Shown here: piece after piece, positions 42,785 to 52,930 of the stretch
Layout: each line of letters begins with the position of its first letter
Numbering within the stretch: position 1 is the stretch's first letter
DNA from: Bacteroidaceae bacterium
GTDB lineage: Bacteria; Bacteroidota; Bacteroidia; Bacteroidales; Bacteroidaceae
Length of the DNA: 54,780 nt
Assembly: GCA_017379075.1 (NCBI GenBank)
Contig: JAFNXL010000039.1
Coordinates: forward strand, 1 to 54,780
Direction: 5' to 3'
Notes under the pieces: generated by a model
What the model was told of the DNA's origin: nothing
The model's database searches: none
The model's input: the letters and a program-made list of their open reading frames with translations, nothing else
Position numbers and translations under genes: made by a program

Positions 42785-45283
42785 TTACTCTACTGTAAGT
42801 TCAAGAATACCTACAGAGGACTCCTTCTTGGGTGTGATATGCAGGCGCAGGGCTTCTGCTTCTATCGTGGAAGCAGGATGTACCATGTTAAACTGGTCCA
42901 GCTCAATGCCAAAGCGGTCTGTAATGTAGGGTTTGAATTCTTGCCACTTTCCGTCCACGAAATATTCCATATTCCATTCCACGGGGCGCTGTACGCCTCC
43001 CTTGTCATCGTACCAATAGACGGATACGCTTTCTATAGGCTGTTTCTTTTTGAGTCTCACCTCTACGGTCTGCTTCTCACCCAACTTGGGCCATGCCGTC
43101 CAACGGGGAATAGTGCCGTCAAAAGAATGTGTGGGTCGTTTGCCGTCTACGGGCGCCATGACATCATCATTGGAATAGGTGTAAGTGGCCTTTATGTCGG
43201 CAATGTTACCTACAGGGAAAGTCATGGCAGAGCGCACAGTGGCCGCATCACGTGCAAACCATACATTCATAGCCTCATTGTCACCACGGTTGTTCCACGC
43301 ATAATATGGTACAAGCTTGAGTGAGTCGGGCATTTCTGCTTCTCCAGTGGCAGCTGCGGCAGAAAACGAAATAGAGCGGATACCGGTCATTATGCCGGTT
43401 TCAAACGCTCCCACTGTTGCATTAGGCTTGACATCAGAAATAAAATAAGAAGACACCTGGTGGGCATTGTCCTCTTCCTCTGCACAATAAACAAGCGGAC
43501 CACGGGTAATGCAGATACGGTTGCTGTCGGCCTTAACACGTTCGTCTGCCACTGTAAAGCGGACTTCCATGGGCAAGTCAAGCTCCACCACATCACCGGT
43601 CTTCCACGTTCTGCACACTGGCAGGAAACCGTCCACCACACCACTCTCAACAGTCTTACCATTGATGCGGAGCGTATAACGGGAATCAATACCATCGGCA
43701 TAGGTATATAATTCACCAGGCACAAACTTGTCATTCAACCAAGATGGAATTCGTAGCCAGAGCGTGAAATTTTCAGCACCTGGAGCCGGATTGACGATAA
43801 AGGAAATACGTCCGTCAAAGGGATAGTCGGTCTGCTGCTCCAACTTTACACCTCCTGCCTTCAAGGGAACCTCAACCGTACTGCCGGCATAGAGGGAGCA
43901 GAATATGTCATCATCCGTGTGCGAATAGATCATGCCGGAAACCTGCGGAATCAAACGTGCCAAATTGGAAGGACAACATGCTGTGCCAAACCAAGGCGAA
44001 CGACCTGCACGCCCGTGGTTGAAGGTTTTTCGGCCGTCGGCTTCAAGGGGATTGACATAGAAGAAGCGGTTACCCTCGAGATTTACGCCCGCCAATACAT
44101 TATTATATAGCGACACTTCTGCCACATCGACATACTTGGCATCGCCAGACATGAGGTACATGCGATAGTTGAAAAGGACGTTTCCAAGGGCGGAACAGGT
44201 TTCATTATAGGTATCCTTATTGGGCAGGACATATTCGGGACCGAAGCCCTCAATACCGGGAACGGCACCCAGACCGCCGGTAATGTGCATTTTCTTGTCC
44301 ACTATATCATGCCAGATGGCATCCAGAGCAGGAAGCAGCGTGGTGTCTCCGACCATGGCCACAATGTCCGCCATGCCAGAATAAAGATAAGTGGCGCGCA
44401 CGGCATGGCCCAAAGCGGTACGTTGCTCGCGCACGGGATGATGCTGCTGCGCATAGTCGTAGCTCAACCATCCCTTACCGTCGGGCTTATAGGTAACGCC
44501 ACGAATATCAATGAACTTCTTGGCCATATCCAGATAGAGCTTTTCGCCCGTTGCCTGGTACAACTTAACCAAAGCCAGTTCAATTTCTTCGTGGCCGGGA
44601 GCCTGCATGACAGGTTTTCCGCCGTTATAGTTGGGATCGCCTTCAAAAAAGACCTTGTTGATGTGGCGTGCGTTCTTCTCCGCCACATCCAACCACTTAC
44701 GTTTGCCGGTTGCACGGAAATAAGCTACAGCCCCCTCGTACATGTGACCCATATTGTACAGTTCATGGCTGTGGTCTACAAAGGAATAAGGCGTATCGCC
44801 GGCATGATTGTGGGGATTGCGCAGATGCGGAGGCAAGATATGATGTTCATAAAGATAACCGTCGGGCGCCTGGGCTGCGGCTATAATATCAATTATCTCA
44901 TCCATCTGCTTTTCCAGAACGGCGTCTTTCTCCAACGTGAGCAGACAGGCAGCCCCTTCCATCACCTTGAACAGGTCAGAGGCTACGAAATACGGACCTT
45001 GAAACTGTTCGGTCACTTTCTCGCCGCGCAAATAACTGCCCACACGGCGCAAATTCTCAACAGCGTGTTCAGTCTTCTGCAACGAGAAGGGTACAAGGGT
45101 CTTCTTCTGTATCTGCAGACGCGGAAGCCAGAAATTGTCATTCAATGTAACCTGATGGAAAGGAATTTGTGTCAAAGGCTCTTCTACCTTAGGGGCAGAG
45201 ACATTCTCTGTACAAGCACCAAGCGCAACACCCGCCAATGCATAGAAAAGCGTATGTTTGAAAAGTCGTGAGTTAATATACAT
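42785..45283 (-). CDS. GH127 beta-L-arabinofuranosidase lipoprotein
   Basis: Exported glycosidase of 832 residues that removes beta-L-arabinofuranose from plant glycoproteins or pectic side chains. The signal ends in a lipobox (VALGAC, acylated C24). The alpha/alpha barrel carries the GH127 zinc site: E345, E361, C363 in NETCSALG, and C436/C437 in FGTACCPSN. The spacing is the same as in the characterised bifidobacterial enzyme, where the second cysteine is the nucleophile. After about residue 660 comes a C-terminal beta domain resembling a discoidin-like module (VSVYWYDDKGG). A TAACTTTG box lies at 45357-45364. No susC/susD pair is present. Confidence 0.92.
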   Translation of the reverse strand: MYINSRLFKHTLFYALAGVALGACTENVSAPKVEEPLTQIPFHQVTLNDNFWLPRLQIQKKTLVPFSLQKTEHAVENLRRVGSYLRGEKVTEQFQGPYFVASDLFKVMEGAACLLTLEKDAVLEKQMDEIIDIIAAAQAPDGYLYEHHILPPHLRNPHNHAGDTPYSFVDHSHELYNMGHMYEGAVAYFRATGKRKWLDVAEKNARHINKVFFEGDPNYNGGKPVMQAPGHEEIELALVKLYQATGEKLYLDMAKKFIDIRGVTYKPDGKGWLSYDYAQQHHPVREQRTALGHAVRATYLYSGMADIVAMVGDTTLLPALDAIWHDIVDKKMHITGGLGAVPGIEGFGPEYVLPNKDTYNETCSALGNVLFNYRMYLMSGDAKYVDVAEVSLYNNVLAGVNLEGNRFFYVNPLEADGRKTFNHGRAGRSPWFGTACCPSNLARLIPQVSGMIYSHTDDDIFCSLYAGSTVEVPLKAGGVKLEQQTDYPFDGRISFIVNPAPGAENFTLWLRIPSWLNDKFVPGELYTYADGIDSRYTLRINGKTVESGVVDGFLPVCRTWKTGDVVELDLPMEVRFTVADERVKADSNRICITRGPLVYCAEEEDNAHQVSSYFISDVKPNATVGAFETGIMTGIRSISFSAAAATGEAEMPDSLKLVPYYAWNNRGDNEAMNVWFARDAATVRSAMTFPVGNIADIKATYTYSNDDVMAPVDGKRPTHSFDGTIPRWTAWPKLGEKQTVEVRLKKKQPIESVSVYWYDDKGGVQRPVEWNMEYFVDGKWQEFKPYITDRFGIELDQFNMVHPASTIEAEALRLHITPKKESSVGILELTVE

Positions 45284-45356
45284 GGTTATATACGTTTAAT
45301 TTATTGTCAATCGTTTAATCGAGTGTGCTTCTCCTGTTTTTATATAGACTCTTCCG

Positions 45357-45364
45357 CAAAGTTA
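45357..45364 (-). promoter_or_regulatory. -7 box of the GH127 gene
   Basis: TAACTTTG on the minus strand fits TAnnTTTG, 73 bases before the start. The rest of 45284-45495 holds only this box and the tRNA-Ala promoter. Confidence 0.45.
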
Positions 45365-45446
45365 CGGTTTTAAAAGCAAACCAGAACAGCAAGGCTATGG
45401 ACGACAGAAACAATATGAGAAAAAACAAAAAAAATCCAGGAAAATA

Positions 45447-45477
45447 TTTGCAGAATGGAAAAAAGGCAGTATCTTTG
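45447..45477 (+). promoter_or_regulatory. Bacteroidetes promoter of tRNA-Ala
   Basis: TTTG (45447-45450) and TATCTTTG (45470-45477) with 19 bp between them. It is a textbook match, ending 18 bases before the tRNA. Confidence 0.75.
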
Positions 45478-45495
45478 CACCGCAATTCAGCAAAC

Positions 45496-45569
<74 letters not shown>

Positions 45570-45571
45570 CA

Positions 45572-45599
45572 AAAGAGTGATGCAAAAGCATCGCTCTTT
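45572..45599 (+). terminator. Terminator of tRNA-Ala
   Basis: AAAGAGTGATGC (45572-45583) and GCATCGCTCTTT (45588-45599) form a 12-bp stem with one mismatch and an AAAA loop, followed by TTTT. Confidence 0.85.
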
Positions 45600-45697
45600 T
45601 TTTGTTTTCAGCGCTTTTCATCACAATTTTATATAGATAATTTATGTACATACGCATCATTACATGAAAAAAGGAATCTTAATTCTAAAAAAAAGCG

Positions 45698-45705
45698 TAT
45701 CTTTG
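45698..45705 (+). promoter_or_regulatory. -7 box of the his operon
   Basis: TATCTTTG fits TAnnTTTG. The hisH ATG is 21 bases downstream, which excludes an in-frame start at 45664. Confidence 0.5.
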
Positions 45706-45726
45706 TGCCCAAAAATTAAATTTGAG

Positions 45727-46317
45727 ATGACTGTAGCTGTAGTTAAATATAACGCCGGCAATATATATTCGGTTCTTAGCGTCCTTCAACGAATGGGTGT
45801 AGAGCCAATACTGACGGACGATGCAAAGATTTTGCACCAGGCCGACAAGGTGATTTTCCCCGGTCAGGGCGAGGCCAGCAACGCCATGCAGTACCTGCGC
45901 GAGCGCAAGCTGGACGAAGTAATCCGCTCACTGACCCAGCCGGTACTGGGCATCTGCATAGGCCAACAGCTCATGTGCCGCCATTCTGCCGAAGGCGATG
46001 TGGACTGCCTGGGCATTTTTGACACAGATGTAAAGCGCTTCGTTCCCCAAAAGCATGAGGAAAAAGTACCTCACATGGGATGGAATGACCTGACCAACCT
46101 GAAAAGTCCGCTATTCAAGGATATCCACGAAGGCGAGTTTGTCTATTTTGTCCACAGTTTCTATGTGCCCGTTTGCGAATGGACCATTGCCCAGAGCGAT
46201 TACATCAATCCCTTCAGCGCAGCCATACAGCGAGACAATTTCTACGCCACACAGTTCCACCCCGAAAAGAGCGGTAGTGTGGGACAACGCATCATCCAAA
46301 ATTTCCTTGACCTGTAA
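45727..46317 (+). CDS. hisH: Imidazole glycerol phosphate synthase, glutaminase subunit
   Basis: Class I glutamine amidotransferase that supplies ammonia to HisF in histidine synthesis. The 196-residue protein has the catalytic triad C78 in LGICIGQQLM, and H178 and E180 in TQFHPEKSG. The start is ATG 45727: a longer frame from 45664 would lie over the promoter box and adds a non-conserved lysine-rich segment. The stop overlaps hisA by one base (TAATG). It opens the block hisH-hisA-hisF-hisIE, the second half of the pathway. hisG, hisD, hisC and hisB are not in the window. Confidence 0.96.
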   Translation: MTVAVVKYNAGNIYSVLSVLQRMGVEPILTDDAKILHQADKVIFPGQGEASNAMQYLRERKLDEVIRSLTQPVLGICIGQQLMCRHSAEGDVDCLGIFDTDVKRFVPQKHEEKVPHMGWNDLTNLKSPLFKDIHEGEFVYFVHSFYVPVCEWTIAQSDYINPFSAAIQRDNFYATQFHPEKSGSVGQRIIQNFLDL

Positions 46318-47051
46318 TGAATAAGCTGCAGATAACACCCATCCCCGCCATAGACCTCATTGAAGGCAAATGTGTGAGACTGACACAAGGAGACTATGCC
46401 ACCAGCCATGTGTACGCAGAAGACCCTGTGGATATGGCCCGCCGTTTTGAAGACATGGGATTCACCCGTTTGCATCTGGTGGATTTGGACGGAGCCAAGA
46501 GCCGCCACGTGGTAAACGACCATGTGCTGAAAGCCATCACACGCGCCACAAAGCTCATAGTGGACTTTGGCGGTGGTGTGAAGACCGATGATGACATGTC
46601 ACGCGTGCTGGATGCCGGAGCGGAAATGGTAACCTGTGGAAGCATTGCGGTAACCCAGCCAGATACGGTATTGGGATGGATGGAAAGATACGGAGCGGAA
46701 CACCTGATACTGGGAGCAGACGTAAAGGATGGCAAAATCAGCATCAACGGCTGGCTGGAAGACAGCGCATACGAGCTGATGCCTTTCCTGCAACGCTATC
46801 TCGACGCCGGTATGATGCATGTACTCTGCACAGACATCAGTCGCGACGGCATGCTTCAGGGACCGGCCACAACACTCTACGGCAGCATCATGCAAGCCTT
46901 CCCCCACTGCCGTCTGATTGCAAGCGGTGGTGTGAGTTGCATTGAAGACATTCTGCAACTGGACAAGGCCGGAGTGCCTGCCGTGGTTTTCGGAAAAGCC
47001 ATCTATGAGGGCAAGATAAACATGAAGGAACTGGCAGAAATGGCTTTCTGA
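46317..47051 (+). CDS. hisA: ProFAR isomerase
   Basis: HisA converts ProFAR to PRFAR, a sugar isomerisation by the Amadori mechanism. The 244-residue TIM barrel is an internal duplication. D13 in IPAIDLIEGKCVRL is the expected catalytic acid or base, and the second aspartate sits in LGADVKDGKISINGW. Phosphate-binding motifs are VDFGGGVKTD and IASGGVSCIED. It shares the terminal A of hisH's stop with its own start, so the two are coupled. It precedes hisF by 51 bases. Confidence 0.95.
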   Translation: MNKLQITPIPAIDLIEGKCVRLTQGDYATSHVYAEDPVDMARRFEDMGFTRLHLVDLDGAKSRHVVNDHVLKAITRATKLIVDFGGGVKTDDDMSRVLDAGAEMVTCGSIAVTQPDTVLGWMERYGAEHLILGADVKDGKISINGWLEDSAYELMPFLQRYLDAGMMHVLCTDISRDGMLQGPATTLYGSIMQAFPHCRLIASGGVSCIEDILQLDKAGVPAVVFGKAIYEGKINMKELAEMAF

Positions 47052-47102
47052 CAGTCCAAATCAAAGACACAACACGTTATACATTATTTATATATATAAT
47101 AG

Positions 47103-47858
47103 ATGTTAGCAAAAAGAATCATCCCCTGCCTCGACGTGAAAGACGGGCAGACGGTAAAAGGAACAAACTTCGTGAGCCTGCGCCAGGCTGGAGATCCCGT
47201 GGAACTGGGAAGAGCATATAGCGAACAAGGTGCAGACGAACTGGTGTTCCTTGATATCACCGCAAGCCACGAAGGCAGAAAGACCTTTACCGAGATGGTA
47301 AGAAGAGTGGCATCGGAACTGAGCATACCCTTTACCGTGGGCGGAGGAATTGGAGAACTGGCAGACGTGGAACGCCTTCTTTCTGCTGGAGCGGATAAGG
47401 TGAGCATCAACAGTGCCGCACTGAAAAGGCCTGAACTGATTGACGAAATAGCCCGCCACTTCGGCAGCCAGGTGTGCGTGGTCGCCATTGACGCCCATCA
47501 GGACGAAAGCGGATGGACTTGCTACCTGAATGGCGGACGCGTGCCCACAGACCGCAAGCTGTTCGACTGGGCACACGAGGTATGCGAAAGAGGTGCGGGA
47601 GAAATCCTCTTCACCAGCATGGATCATGACGGAGTGAAGACCGGTTTCGCCAACGAAGCCCTTGCCACACTGGCAGAAAGCGTCACCATACCCATCATCG
47701 CATCGGGCGGTGCCGGAGCCAAAGAACATTTCCGCGATGCATTCACACTGGGAAAAGCCGATGCCGCATTGGCCGCCAGCGTCTTCCACTTCGGAGAGAT
47801 TGGCATTCCCGAACTCAAACAATATCTTCACAACGAGCATATCAATATCAGATTATGA
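47103..47858 (+). CDS. hisF: Imidazole glycerol phosphate synthase, cyclase subunit
   Basis: HisF combines PRFAR with ammonia from HisH to make imidazole glycerol phosphate and AICAR. The 251-residue TIM barrel starts [18 protein letters not shown], with catalytic D11. The second aspartate is in [13 protein letters not shown]. Phosphate sites are [12 protein letters not shown], and [12 protein letters not shown] in the second half. Its end overlaps hisIE by four bases (ATGA). The homology with HisA and the adjoining order are the standard evolutionary pair. Confidence 0.95.
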   Translation: MLAKRIIPCLDVKDGQTVKGTNFVSLRQAGDPVELGRAYSEQGADELVFLDITASHEGRKTFTEMVRRVASELSIPFTVGGGIGELADVERLLSAGADKVSINSAALKRPELIDEIARHFGSQVCVVAIDAHQDESGWTCYLNGGRVPTDRKLFDWAHEVCERGAGEILFTSMDHDGVKTGFANEALATLAESVTIPIIASGGAGAKEHFRDAFTLGKADAALAASVFHFGEIGIPELKQYLHNEHINIRL

Positions 47859-48469
47859 ACATAAATTTCAGCAAATCAGACGGGCTTGTACCCGCCATCA
47901 TACAAGACGCCAGCACCAAGAAGGTGCTGATGTTGGGTTACATGAACAAGGAAGCATACGAAAAGACCGTTGAAAGCGGACTGGTAACCTTCTGGAGCCG
48001 CAGCAGACAATGCCTGTGGACCAAGGGCGAGACCAGTGGAAACCTGTTGCATGTGGTGGACATAAAGGTGGACTGCGATGAAGACACACTGCTTATTCAG
48101 GCCCACCCAGACGGTCCCACCTGCCACACAGGAACCGGCACTTGCTGGGGAGAGCACAACGCACCCCACCCCTTGATGTTCCTTTCTGAACTGAGCGACT
48201 TCATTGAGAAGCGCCACCGCGAGATGCCCGAAGGCTCTTATACCACCAGCCTGTTCCGTGACGGTCTGAACCGAATGGCGCAAAAGGTTGGCGAAGAGGC
48301 GCTGGAACTGGTCATCGAAGCCACAAACGGAAGCAACGACCGCCTCATTTACGAAGGTAGCGACATGCTTTACCACCTCATCGTGCTGCTCACAAGCAAG
48401 GGATTGCGCATTGAAGATATGGCGGCAGAATTGATGGAACGCCACAATCCCAATTGGAAGAAGCACTAA
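47855..48469 (+). CDS. hisI: Bifunctional phosphoribosyl-AMP cyclohydrolase / phosphoribosyl-ATP pyrophosphatase
   Basis: Fused HisI-HisE enzyme of 204 residues that carries out the second and third steps of histidine synthesis. The HisI part (1-105) has the [15 protein letters not shown] motif, [18 protein letters not shown], and metal ligands in [10 protein letters not shown] and the cysteines of [11 protein letters not shown]. The HisE part (about 110-204) has [19 protein letters not shown], with its acidic metal-binding helix, and [14 protein letters not shown]. It is coupled to hisF by a four-base overlap. ftsE starts 26 bases after it, without a visible terminator. Confidence 0.95.
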   Translation: MNINFSKSDGLVPAIIQDASTKKVLMLGYMNKEAYEKTVESGLVTFWSRSRQCLWTKGETSGNLLHVVDIKVDCDEDTLLIQAHPDGPTCHTGTGTCWGEHNAPHPLMFLSELSDFIEKRHREMPEGSYTTSLFRDGLNRMAQKVGEEALELVIEATNGSNDRLIYEGSDMLYHLIVLLTSKGLRIEDMAAELMERHNPNWKKH

Positions 48470-48495
48470 GGCTATTGGACAAACAAGCATTTGCA

Positions 48496-49203
48496 ATGAC
48501 CATAGATTACAGAAAGATACAGATTTACCAAGACCGGCACAAGATTCTGGCCGACGTGGATTTCCGGGCGCAAGAGGGAGAGATGATTTATCTCATCGGT
48601 CCCGTTGGCAGCGGAAAGACCTCTCTGTTGAAAACGATCTATGGCGAAATTGAATGCGAGGGAGAATGTGCAAAGGTGCTGGACGCCGACTTGCTTCAAC
48701 TGCACACCAGCCAACTGCCGGCATTGCGCAGACAGATGGGCATGGTGTTCCAGGATTTCAAGCTGTTGCCGGACCATTCGGTCTATTACAATCTCAACTA
48801 TATCCTGCGTGCAACCGGATGGAAGAACAAGGCCAAGCGCGACCAACGTATCAGAGAAGTGCTCGCAATGGTCAGGATGGAAGGAAAGTCTGGCACAATG
48901 ACATTCCAGCTTTCCGGTGGAGAGAAGCAGCGGGTGTGCGTGGCACGTGCTCTGCTTAACCGTCCCAAACTGATTCTGGCAGACGAGCCCACGGGAAACC
49001 TTGATCCCGAAAGTGGAGAAATGGTACTGGCCATACTGGACGAAATCAGACGGCAGCACCAGACCACCATCATCATCAGCACGCACAACATGCAATGGCT
49101 TAAGTATTTTCCAGGCACCATATACCACACCGGCGAAGGCAGGCTGACAAAGGAAGAAGACCCCAACCGCATATTCACCGACGAGACATTTATGATTAAA
49201 TAA
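48496..49203 (+). CDS. ftsE: Cell-division ATP-binding protein FtsE
   Basis: ABC ATPase of 235 residues that normally works with the membrane protein FtsX to control septal peptidoglycan hydrolases. Walker A GPVGSGKT (35-42), the Q-loop in [16 protein letters not shown], signature LSGGEKQR (139-146), Walker [13 protein letters not shown] and the H-loop STHNMQWL are all intact. The start is ATG 48496; the TTG at 48454 would lie inside hisIE. ftsX is not adjacent, as is usual in Bacteroidetes. It sits between histidine and lysine genes, 26 and 27 bases from its neighbours, in what appears to be one long transcript. Confidence 0.88.
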   Translation: MTIDYRKIQIYQDRHKILADVDFRAQEGEMIYLIGPVGSGKTSLLKTIYGEIECEGECAKVLDADLLQLHTSQLPALRRQMGMVFQDFKLLPDHSVYYNLNYILRATGWKNKAKRDQRIREVLAMVRMEGKSGTMTFQLSGGEKQRVCVARALLNRPKLILADEPTGNLDPESGEMVLAILDEIRRQHQTTIIISTHNMQWLKYFPGTIYHTGEGRLTKEEDPNRIFTDETFMIK

Positions 49204-49230
49204 TAACACAATAACATATTCATACACCAA

Positions 49231-50550
49231 ATGAAAGTTCTGAAATTTGGCGGTACATCCGTAGGTACACCGCAACGCATGAAAGAGGTAAGCAAGCTGA
49301 TAACCTCTGACGGAAAGCCCAAAATGGTAGTGCTCTCTGCCATGTCGGGAACCACCAACACCCTGGTGGAAATCTCGGATTATCTCTACAAGAAAAATCC
49401 CGAGGGTGCCAACACCATCATCAACCGTCTGGAACAAAAATACATCCGACATGCGCAGGAAATCTATGCCACGGATGAATGGCGCGAAAAGACCATACAA
49501 TTCCTGCACGAGGAGTTTGACTATCTGCGTTCCTTCACCAAGATCCATTTCACTTCGTTCGAAGAGAAGGTAATCCTGGCACAGGGCGAAATCATGAGCA
49601 CCAACATGGTGACAAACTATCTGCTCGAATGTGGTGTGAAGACCGTGCTCCTGCCCGCTCTTGACATCATCCGTACCGACAAGAATTCTGAACCCGACTT
49701 CAACTATATCAAGGACAAGTCTGTAACTGCCTTGAAGGAAAACCCCGACTATGAGATCTACATCACACAGGGTTTCATCTGCCGCAATGCCTATGGCGAA
49801 ATTGACAATCTGCTCCGTGGCGGTTCAGACTACACTGCCTGTCTTATCGGCGCTGCCATCCAGGCAGAGGAAATCCAGATATGGACAGACATCGACGGCA
49901 TGCACAACAACGACCCGCGCGTGGTAAAGCACACCGAGCCCGTGCGTCAGCTCCACTTTGAAGAAGCGGCCGAACTTGCCTATTTCGGTGCAAAAATCCT
50001 GCATCCCACCTGCATCCAGCCCGCCAAGTTTGCCGGTGTACCCGTACGCCTGCTCAACACCATGGATCCCGAAGCGCCCGGTACCACCATCAACAACGAG
50101 TTCCAGCACGGAAAGATCAAGGCCGTTGCCGCCAAGGAAGACATCGTCTGCATCCAGATTCAGAGCAGCCGCATGCTGTTGGCACACGGATTCCTGCGCA
50201 AGGTGTTCGAGATCTTTGAATCATACAAGACCAGCATCGACATGGTTTGTACCAGTGAGGTGGGCGTTAGCGTAACCATTGACAACGTGAGCCAGTTGTG
50301 TAACATCACAGACGAACTGAAGAAATACGGAACCGTAACCGTAGACACAGACATGGTCATCATCTGTGTGGTAGGCGACCTGCACTCAGACAACGTAGGT
50401 TTCGAGACACTTGCCTGCCAGGCACTGAAAGAGATTCCCGTGCGCATGATCAGCTATGGCGGCAGCAACCACAACATTTCCTTCTTGGTACATAAGGAGG
50501 ACAAGATCCGCACAATGCAAGCGCTCAGCGACACCCTTTTCAGCATGTAA
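49231..50550 (+). CDS. lysC: Aspartate kinase (monofunctional)
   Basis: First enzyme of the aspartate pathway, leading to lysine, diaminopimelate, threonine and methionine. The 439-residue protein has the amino-acid-kinase domain, with [13 protein letters not shown] at the N-terminus, [24 protein letters not shown] and the WTDIDGM motif. It is followed by two ACT domains (about 300-439, with [11 protein letters not shown] and [18 protein letters not shown]), which bind the feedback amino acid. It has no homoserine dehydrogenase domain. I looked for a lysine riboswitch in the short space before it (27 bases) and saw none. It pairs with lysA 21 bases downstream. Confidence 0.95.
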   Translation: MKVLKFGGTSVGTPQRMKEVSKLITSDGKPKMVVLSAMSGTTNTLVEISDYLYKKNPEGANTIINRLEQKYIRHAQEIYATDEWREKTIQFLHEEFDYLRSFTKIHFTSFEEKVILAQGEIMSTNMVTNYLLECGVKTVLLPALDIIRTDKNSEPDFNYIKDKSVTALKENPDYEIYITQGFICRNAYGEIDNLLRGGSDYTACLIGAAIQAEEIQIWTDIDGMHNNDPRVVKHTEPVRQLHFEEAAELAYFGAKILHPTCIQPAKFAGVPVRLLNTMDPEAPGTTINNEFQHGKIKAVAAKEDIVCIQIQSSRMLLAHGFLRKVFEIFESYKTSIDMVCTSEVGVSVTIDNVSQLCNITDELKKYGTVTVDTDMVIICVVGDLHSDNVGFETLACQALKEIPVRMISYGGSNHNISFLVHKEDKIRTMQALSDTLFSM

Positions 50551-50571
50551 GTCCAACCCACAGACACAAGA

Positions 50572-51738
50572 ATGCCAACAACATACAAATTACCTTGCGA
50601 GAAGTTCAAAGGCATAAAAACCCCTTTTTACTACTACGACACCCGTCTGCTGCAAGATACAATTGACGCCGTAAAGGAAGAAATCCAAAACCGGAACGGC
50701 TATCACGTCCACTATGCCGTGAAAGCCTGTGCCCACCCCGATGTGCTTCGCCTCATACAGGAAGCCGGACTGGGTGCCGACTGCGTGAGCGGAGGCGAAA
50801 TCCAAGCCAGTCTTGACGCTGGTTTCCCCGGAGACCGCATCGTCTATGCCGGAGTGGGAAAAAGCGATTGGGAAATTGAGCTGGGACTGCAGGCCGGCAT
50901 ACGTTATTTCAATGTGGAAAGCGTGGCCGAACTGGAGGTCATCAACGAGATTGCCGCAGAGATGGACCTTATGGCACGTGTCAGCTTCCGCATCAATCCC
51001 GATGTGGGCGCACACACCCATGCCAACATCACCACCGGACTGGCAGAAAACAAGTTCGGCATCGCCATGGACCAGATGGAAACAGTCATCCGCAAGGCAC
51101 AGGAAATGACACACACCACCTTTGTGGGCCTGCATTTCCACATTGGTTCGCAGATTCTGGAAATGGACGACTTCATTGCGCTCGCCCACAGAATCAATGA
51201 ACTGCAAGACCGGCTGGAAGCCCAAGGCATCGGCCCCGTACAGCATATCAACGTGGGCGGCGGACTGGGTATCGACTACGCACAGCCCAACGAGAACCCC
51301 ATCCCCAATTTCAAGGCCTATTTTGAAGCTTACGAAAAGTATCTGAAACTGCGTCCTGGACAGGAGCTCCACTTCGAACTGGGCCGCGCCATTGTGGGAC
51401 AATGCGGAAGCCTGATTACAAAATGCCTTTATGTCAAGCAGACCGAGCACAAGCAATTCGCAATCGTGGATGCCGGAATGACTGACCTAATAAGGCCGGC
51501 ACTCTACAACGCCAGACATTGCATTGAAAATCTGGTCAGCAAGGAAGAGGTCCAGACCTATGATGTGGTGGGGCCCATCTGCGAGAGCAGCGATGTGTTT
51601 GCCTATGACTGTCTGCTACCCGCCACCAAGCGTGGCGATCTGCTTGCCATCCGCTCTGCCGGAGCCTACGGACAGATCATGGCAAGCCAATACAACTGCC
51701 GCCCGCTGCCTGCCGGCTATCTGGACAAGGATTTATAA
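50572..51738 (+). CDS. lysA: Diaminopimelate decarboxylase
   Basis: PLP-dependent fold-III decarboxylase that turns meso-diaminopimelate into lysine. The 388-residue protein has the PLP lysine K51 in HYAVKACAH, the phosphate-binding GGGLGIDY motif, the LHFHIGSQI segment, an ELGRAIVG motif and the active-site cysteine in GPICESSDVF. It shares fold and ancestry with nspC at 5686, but the DapDC motifs identify it. With lysC next to it, the pair covers the first and last steps of lysine synthesis. Confidence 0.96.
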   Translation: MPTTYKLPCEKFKGIKTPFYYYDTRLLQDTIDAVKEEIQNRNGYHVHYAVKACAHPDVLRLIQEAGLGADCVSGGEIQASLDAGFPGDRIVYAGVGKSDWEIELGLQAGIRYFNVESVAELEVINEIAAEMDLMARVSFRINPDVGAHTHANITTGLAENKFGIAMDQMETVIRKAQEMTHTTFVGLHFHIGSQILEMDDFIALAHRINELQDRLEAQGIGPVQHINVGGGLGIDYAQPNENPIPNFKAYFEAYEKYLKLRPGQELHFELGRAIVGQCGSLITKCLYVKQTEHKQFAIVDAGMTDLIRPALYNARHCIENLVSKEEVQTYDVVGPICESSDVFAYDCLLPATKRGDLLAIRSAGAYGQIMASQYNCRPLPAGYLDKDL

Positions 51739-51762
51739 TTCACAATACGGACACTGCATTCA

Positions 51763-52902
51763 ATGATTGGACTGCAATGGATCATAATGGCTGCCGATGC
51801 CGCAATCACCCTCTCGGCCACGCTTAACAGCCTGGCACTTGGGCGGATTGGCAGAATGAAATCACAGAAGCGTCCTCTTGGAATCAATTATCCCCCCCTG
51901 ACCATTGTCGTTACAGCCCACAACCAGGCGGAAGAACTGAGGAAACACCTCCCCACCCTGCTATTGCAGGACTATCCTTCCGAATTTGAAGTGGTGGTGG
52001 TGGATATGGCCAGCACAGACGAGACCCTTCCCATGCTGGAGAAGATGGAGGAAGAATATCCCTCCCTGCGCCACACCTTCACACCCGATACGGCACGCGA
52101 CATCAGTCTGGAACGCCTGGCGCTGACACTGGGCATACGTTCCGCCTCATTTCCCTGGACCATACTTCTGCACGCCGGATGCCGCCCGGCCAGTCCCTAT
52201 TGGCTGCGCCGTATGGGCGAAGCCATGCTGAAAGACAATGACACACGCATTGTGGTGGCGCCGGTCTGCCCCGACCATTCGGAAAAAGGCGACGAGTACA
52301 CCACCTTGTGGAACGAACTGCTTTGGCTCTCCTACGCCGCAAAGCACGGAGCCTACCGCACCGGAGCCTGCAACGTGGCCTATCGGCGCGACCTCTTCAT
52401 GCAGCATCACGGCTTTGCCTCCCACTCGCTGCTGGCTGGCGGTGCCATAGACATCATGGTAAACCACCACAGCGTATCGCGCAACACAGCCGTGACCATC
52501 CGTCCGGAAAGCCTGATGCTCTACACGCTCGTTGCAGAAGAAAGCGACGTCCACATCATGTATATGGAAACGCGCCGCCACCTCAAGTGCCACCATCTTT
52601 TCCGTATACAGTACGCCATGGTGGCAGCGGCATTGCCGGTGAGCGTTATATCTACGGTGGCCACCATAATATGGATGGCACTGCACGCCCATTGGTGGCT
52701 GATGGCTGCCGCCGCCCTGCTGATGGCGATGCAATGGGGCATGTACCACAGAGCCTATGCACGTTCTGTACGCATCCTGGGTTTACAGGCTCCCAATCCC
52801 TTCGCTCATCTGCGGGCCATACTCATCCCGCTGGCGGACATGCGTGCTTGGATACGGCACAGGATTATGGGCAGCAAGACCTTCAGAAAGAAATTCGTAT
52901 AA
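51763..52902 (+). CDS. Family 2 glycosyltransferase-like membrane protein lacking the usual DxD
   Basis: Membrane protein of 379 residues: an N-terminal hydrophobic segment (about 3-20), a GT2 domain (about 45-280) and two or three C-terminal membrane spans (about 290-345). The GT2 start TIVVTAHNQAEELRKHLPTLL, LLQDYPSEFEVVVVDMASTDET and the YRTGACNVAYRRDLF acceptor-side loop are clear. Where most members have the metal-binding DAD/DxD, this one reads LLHAGCRP (H137-A138-G139), so the usual Mn2+ site is missing. It may use another residue, such as the nearby cysteine or histidine, or may have lost catalysis. The gene is in the lysA-DedA block; a role in envelope glycans is inferred. Confidence 0.75.
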   Translation: MIGLQWIIMAADAAITLSATLNSLALGRIGRMKSQKRPLGINYPPLTIVVTAHNQAEELRKHLPTLLLQDYPSEFEVVVVDMASTDETLPMLEKMEEEYPSLRHTFTPDTARDISLERLALTLGIRSASFPWTILLHAGCRPASPYWLRRMGEAMLKDNDTRIVVAPVCPDHSEKGDEYTTLWNELLWLSYAAKHGAYRTGACNVAYRRDLFMQHHGFASHSLLAGGAIDIMVNHHSVSRNTAVTIRPESLMLYTLVAEESDVHIMYMETRRHLKCHHLFRIQYAMVAAALPVSVISTVATIIWMALHAHWWLMAAAALLMAMQWGMYHRAYARSVRILGLQAPNPFAHLRAILIPLADMRAWIRHRIMGSKTFRKKFV

Positions 52903-52930
52903 TTCATACATCAACGCAGAAAACAATAAG

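Noticed and set aside
49204-49230. Lysine riboswitch before lysC
   Set aside because: Only 27 bases separate ftsE from lysC, far too few for a riboswitch of about 170 nt.
52757-52930. Upstream start for DedA
   Set aside because: The extra 58 residues overlap the glycosyltransferase coding sequence in another frame and resemble no DedA N-terminus.
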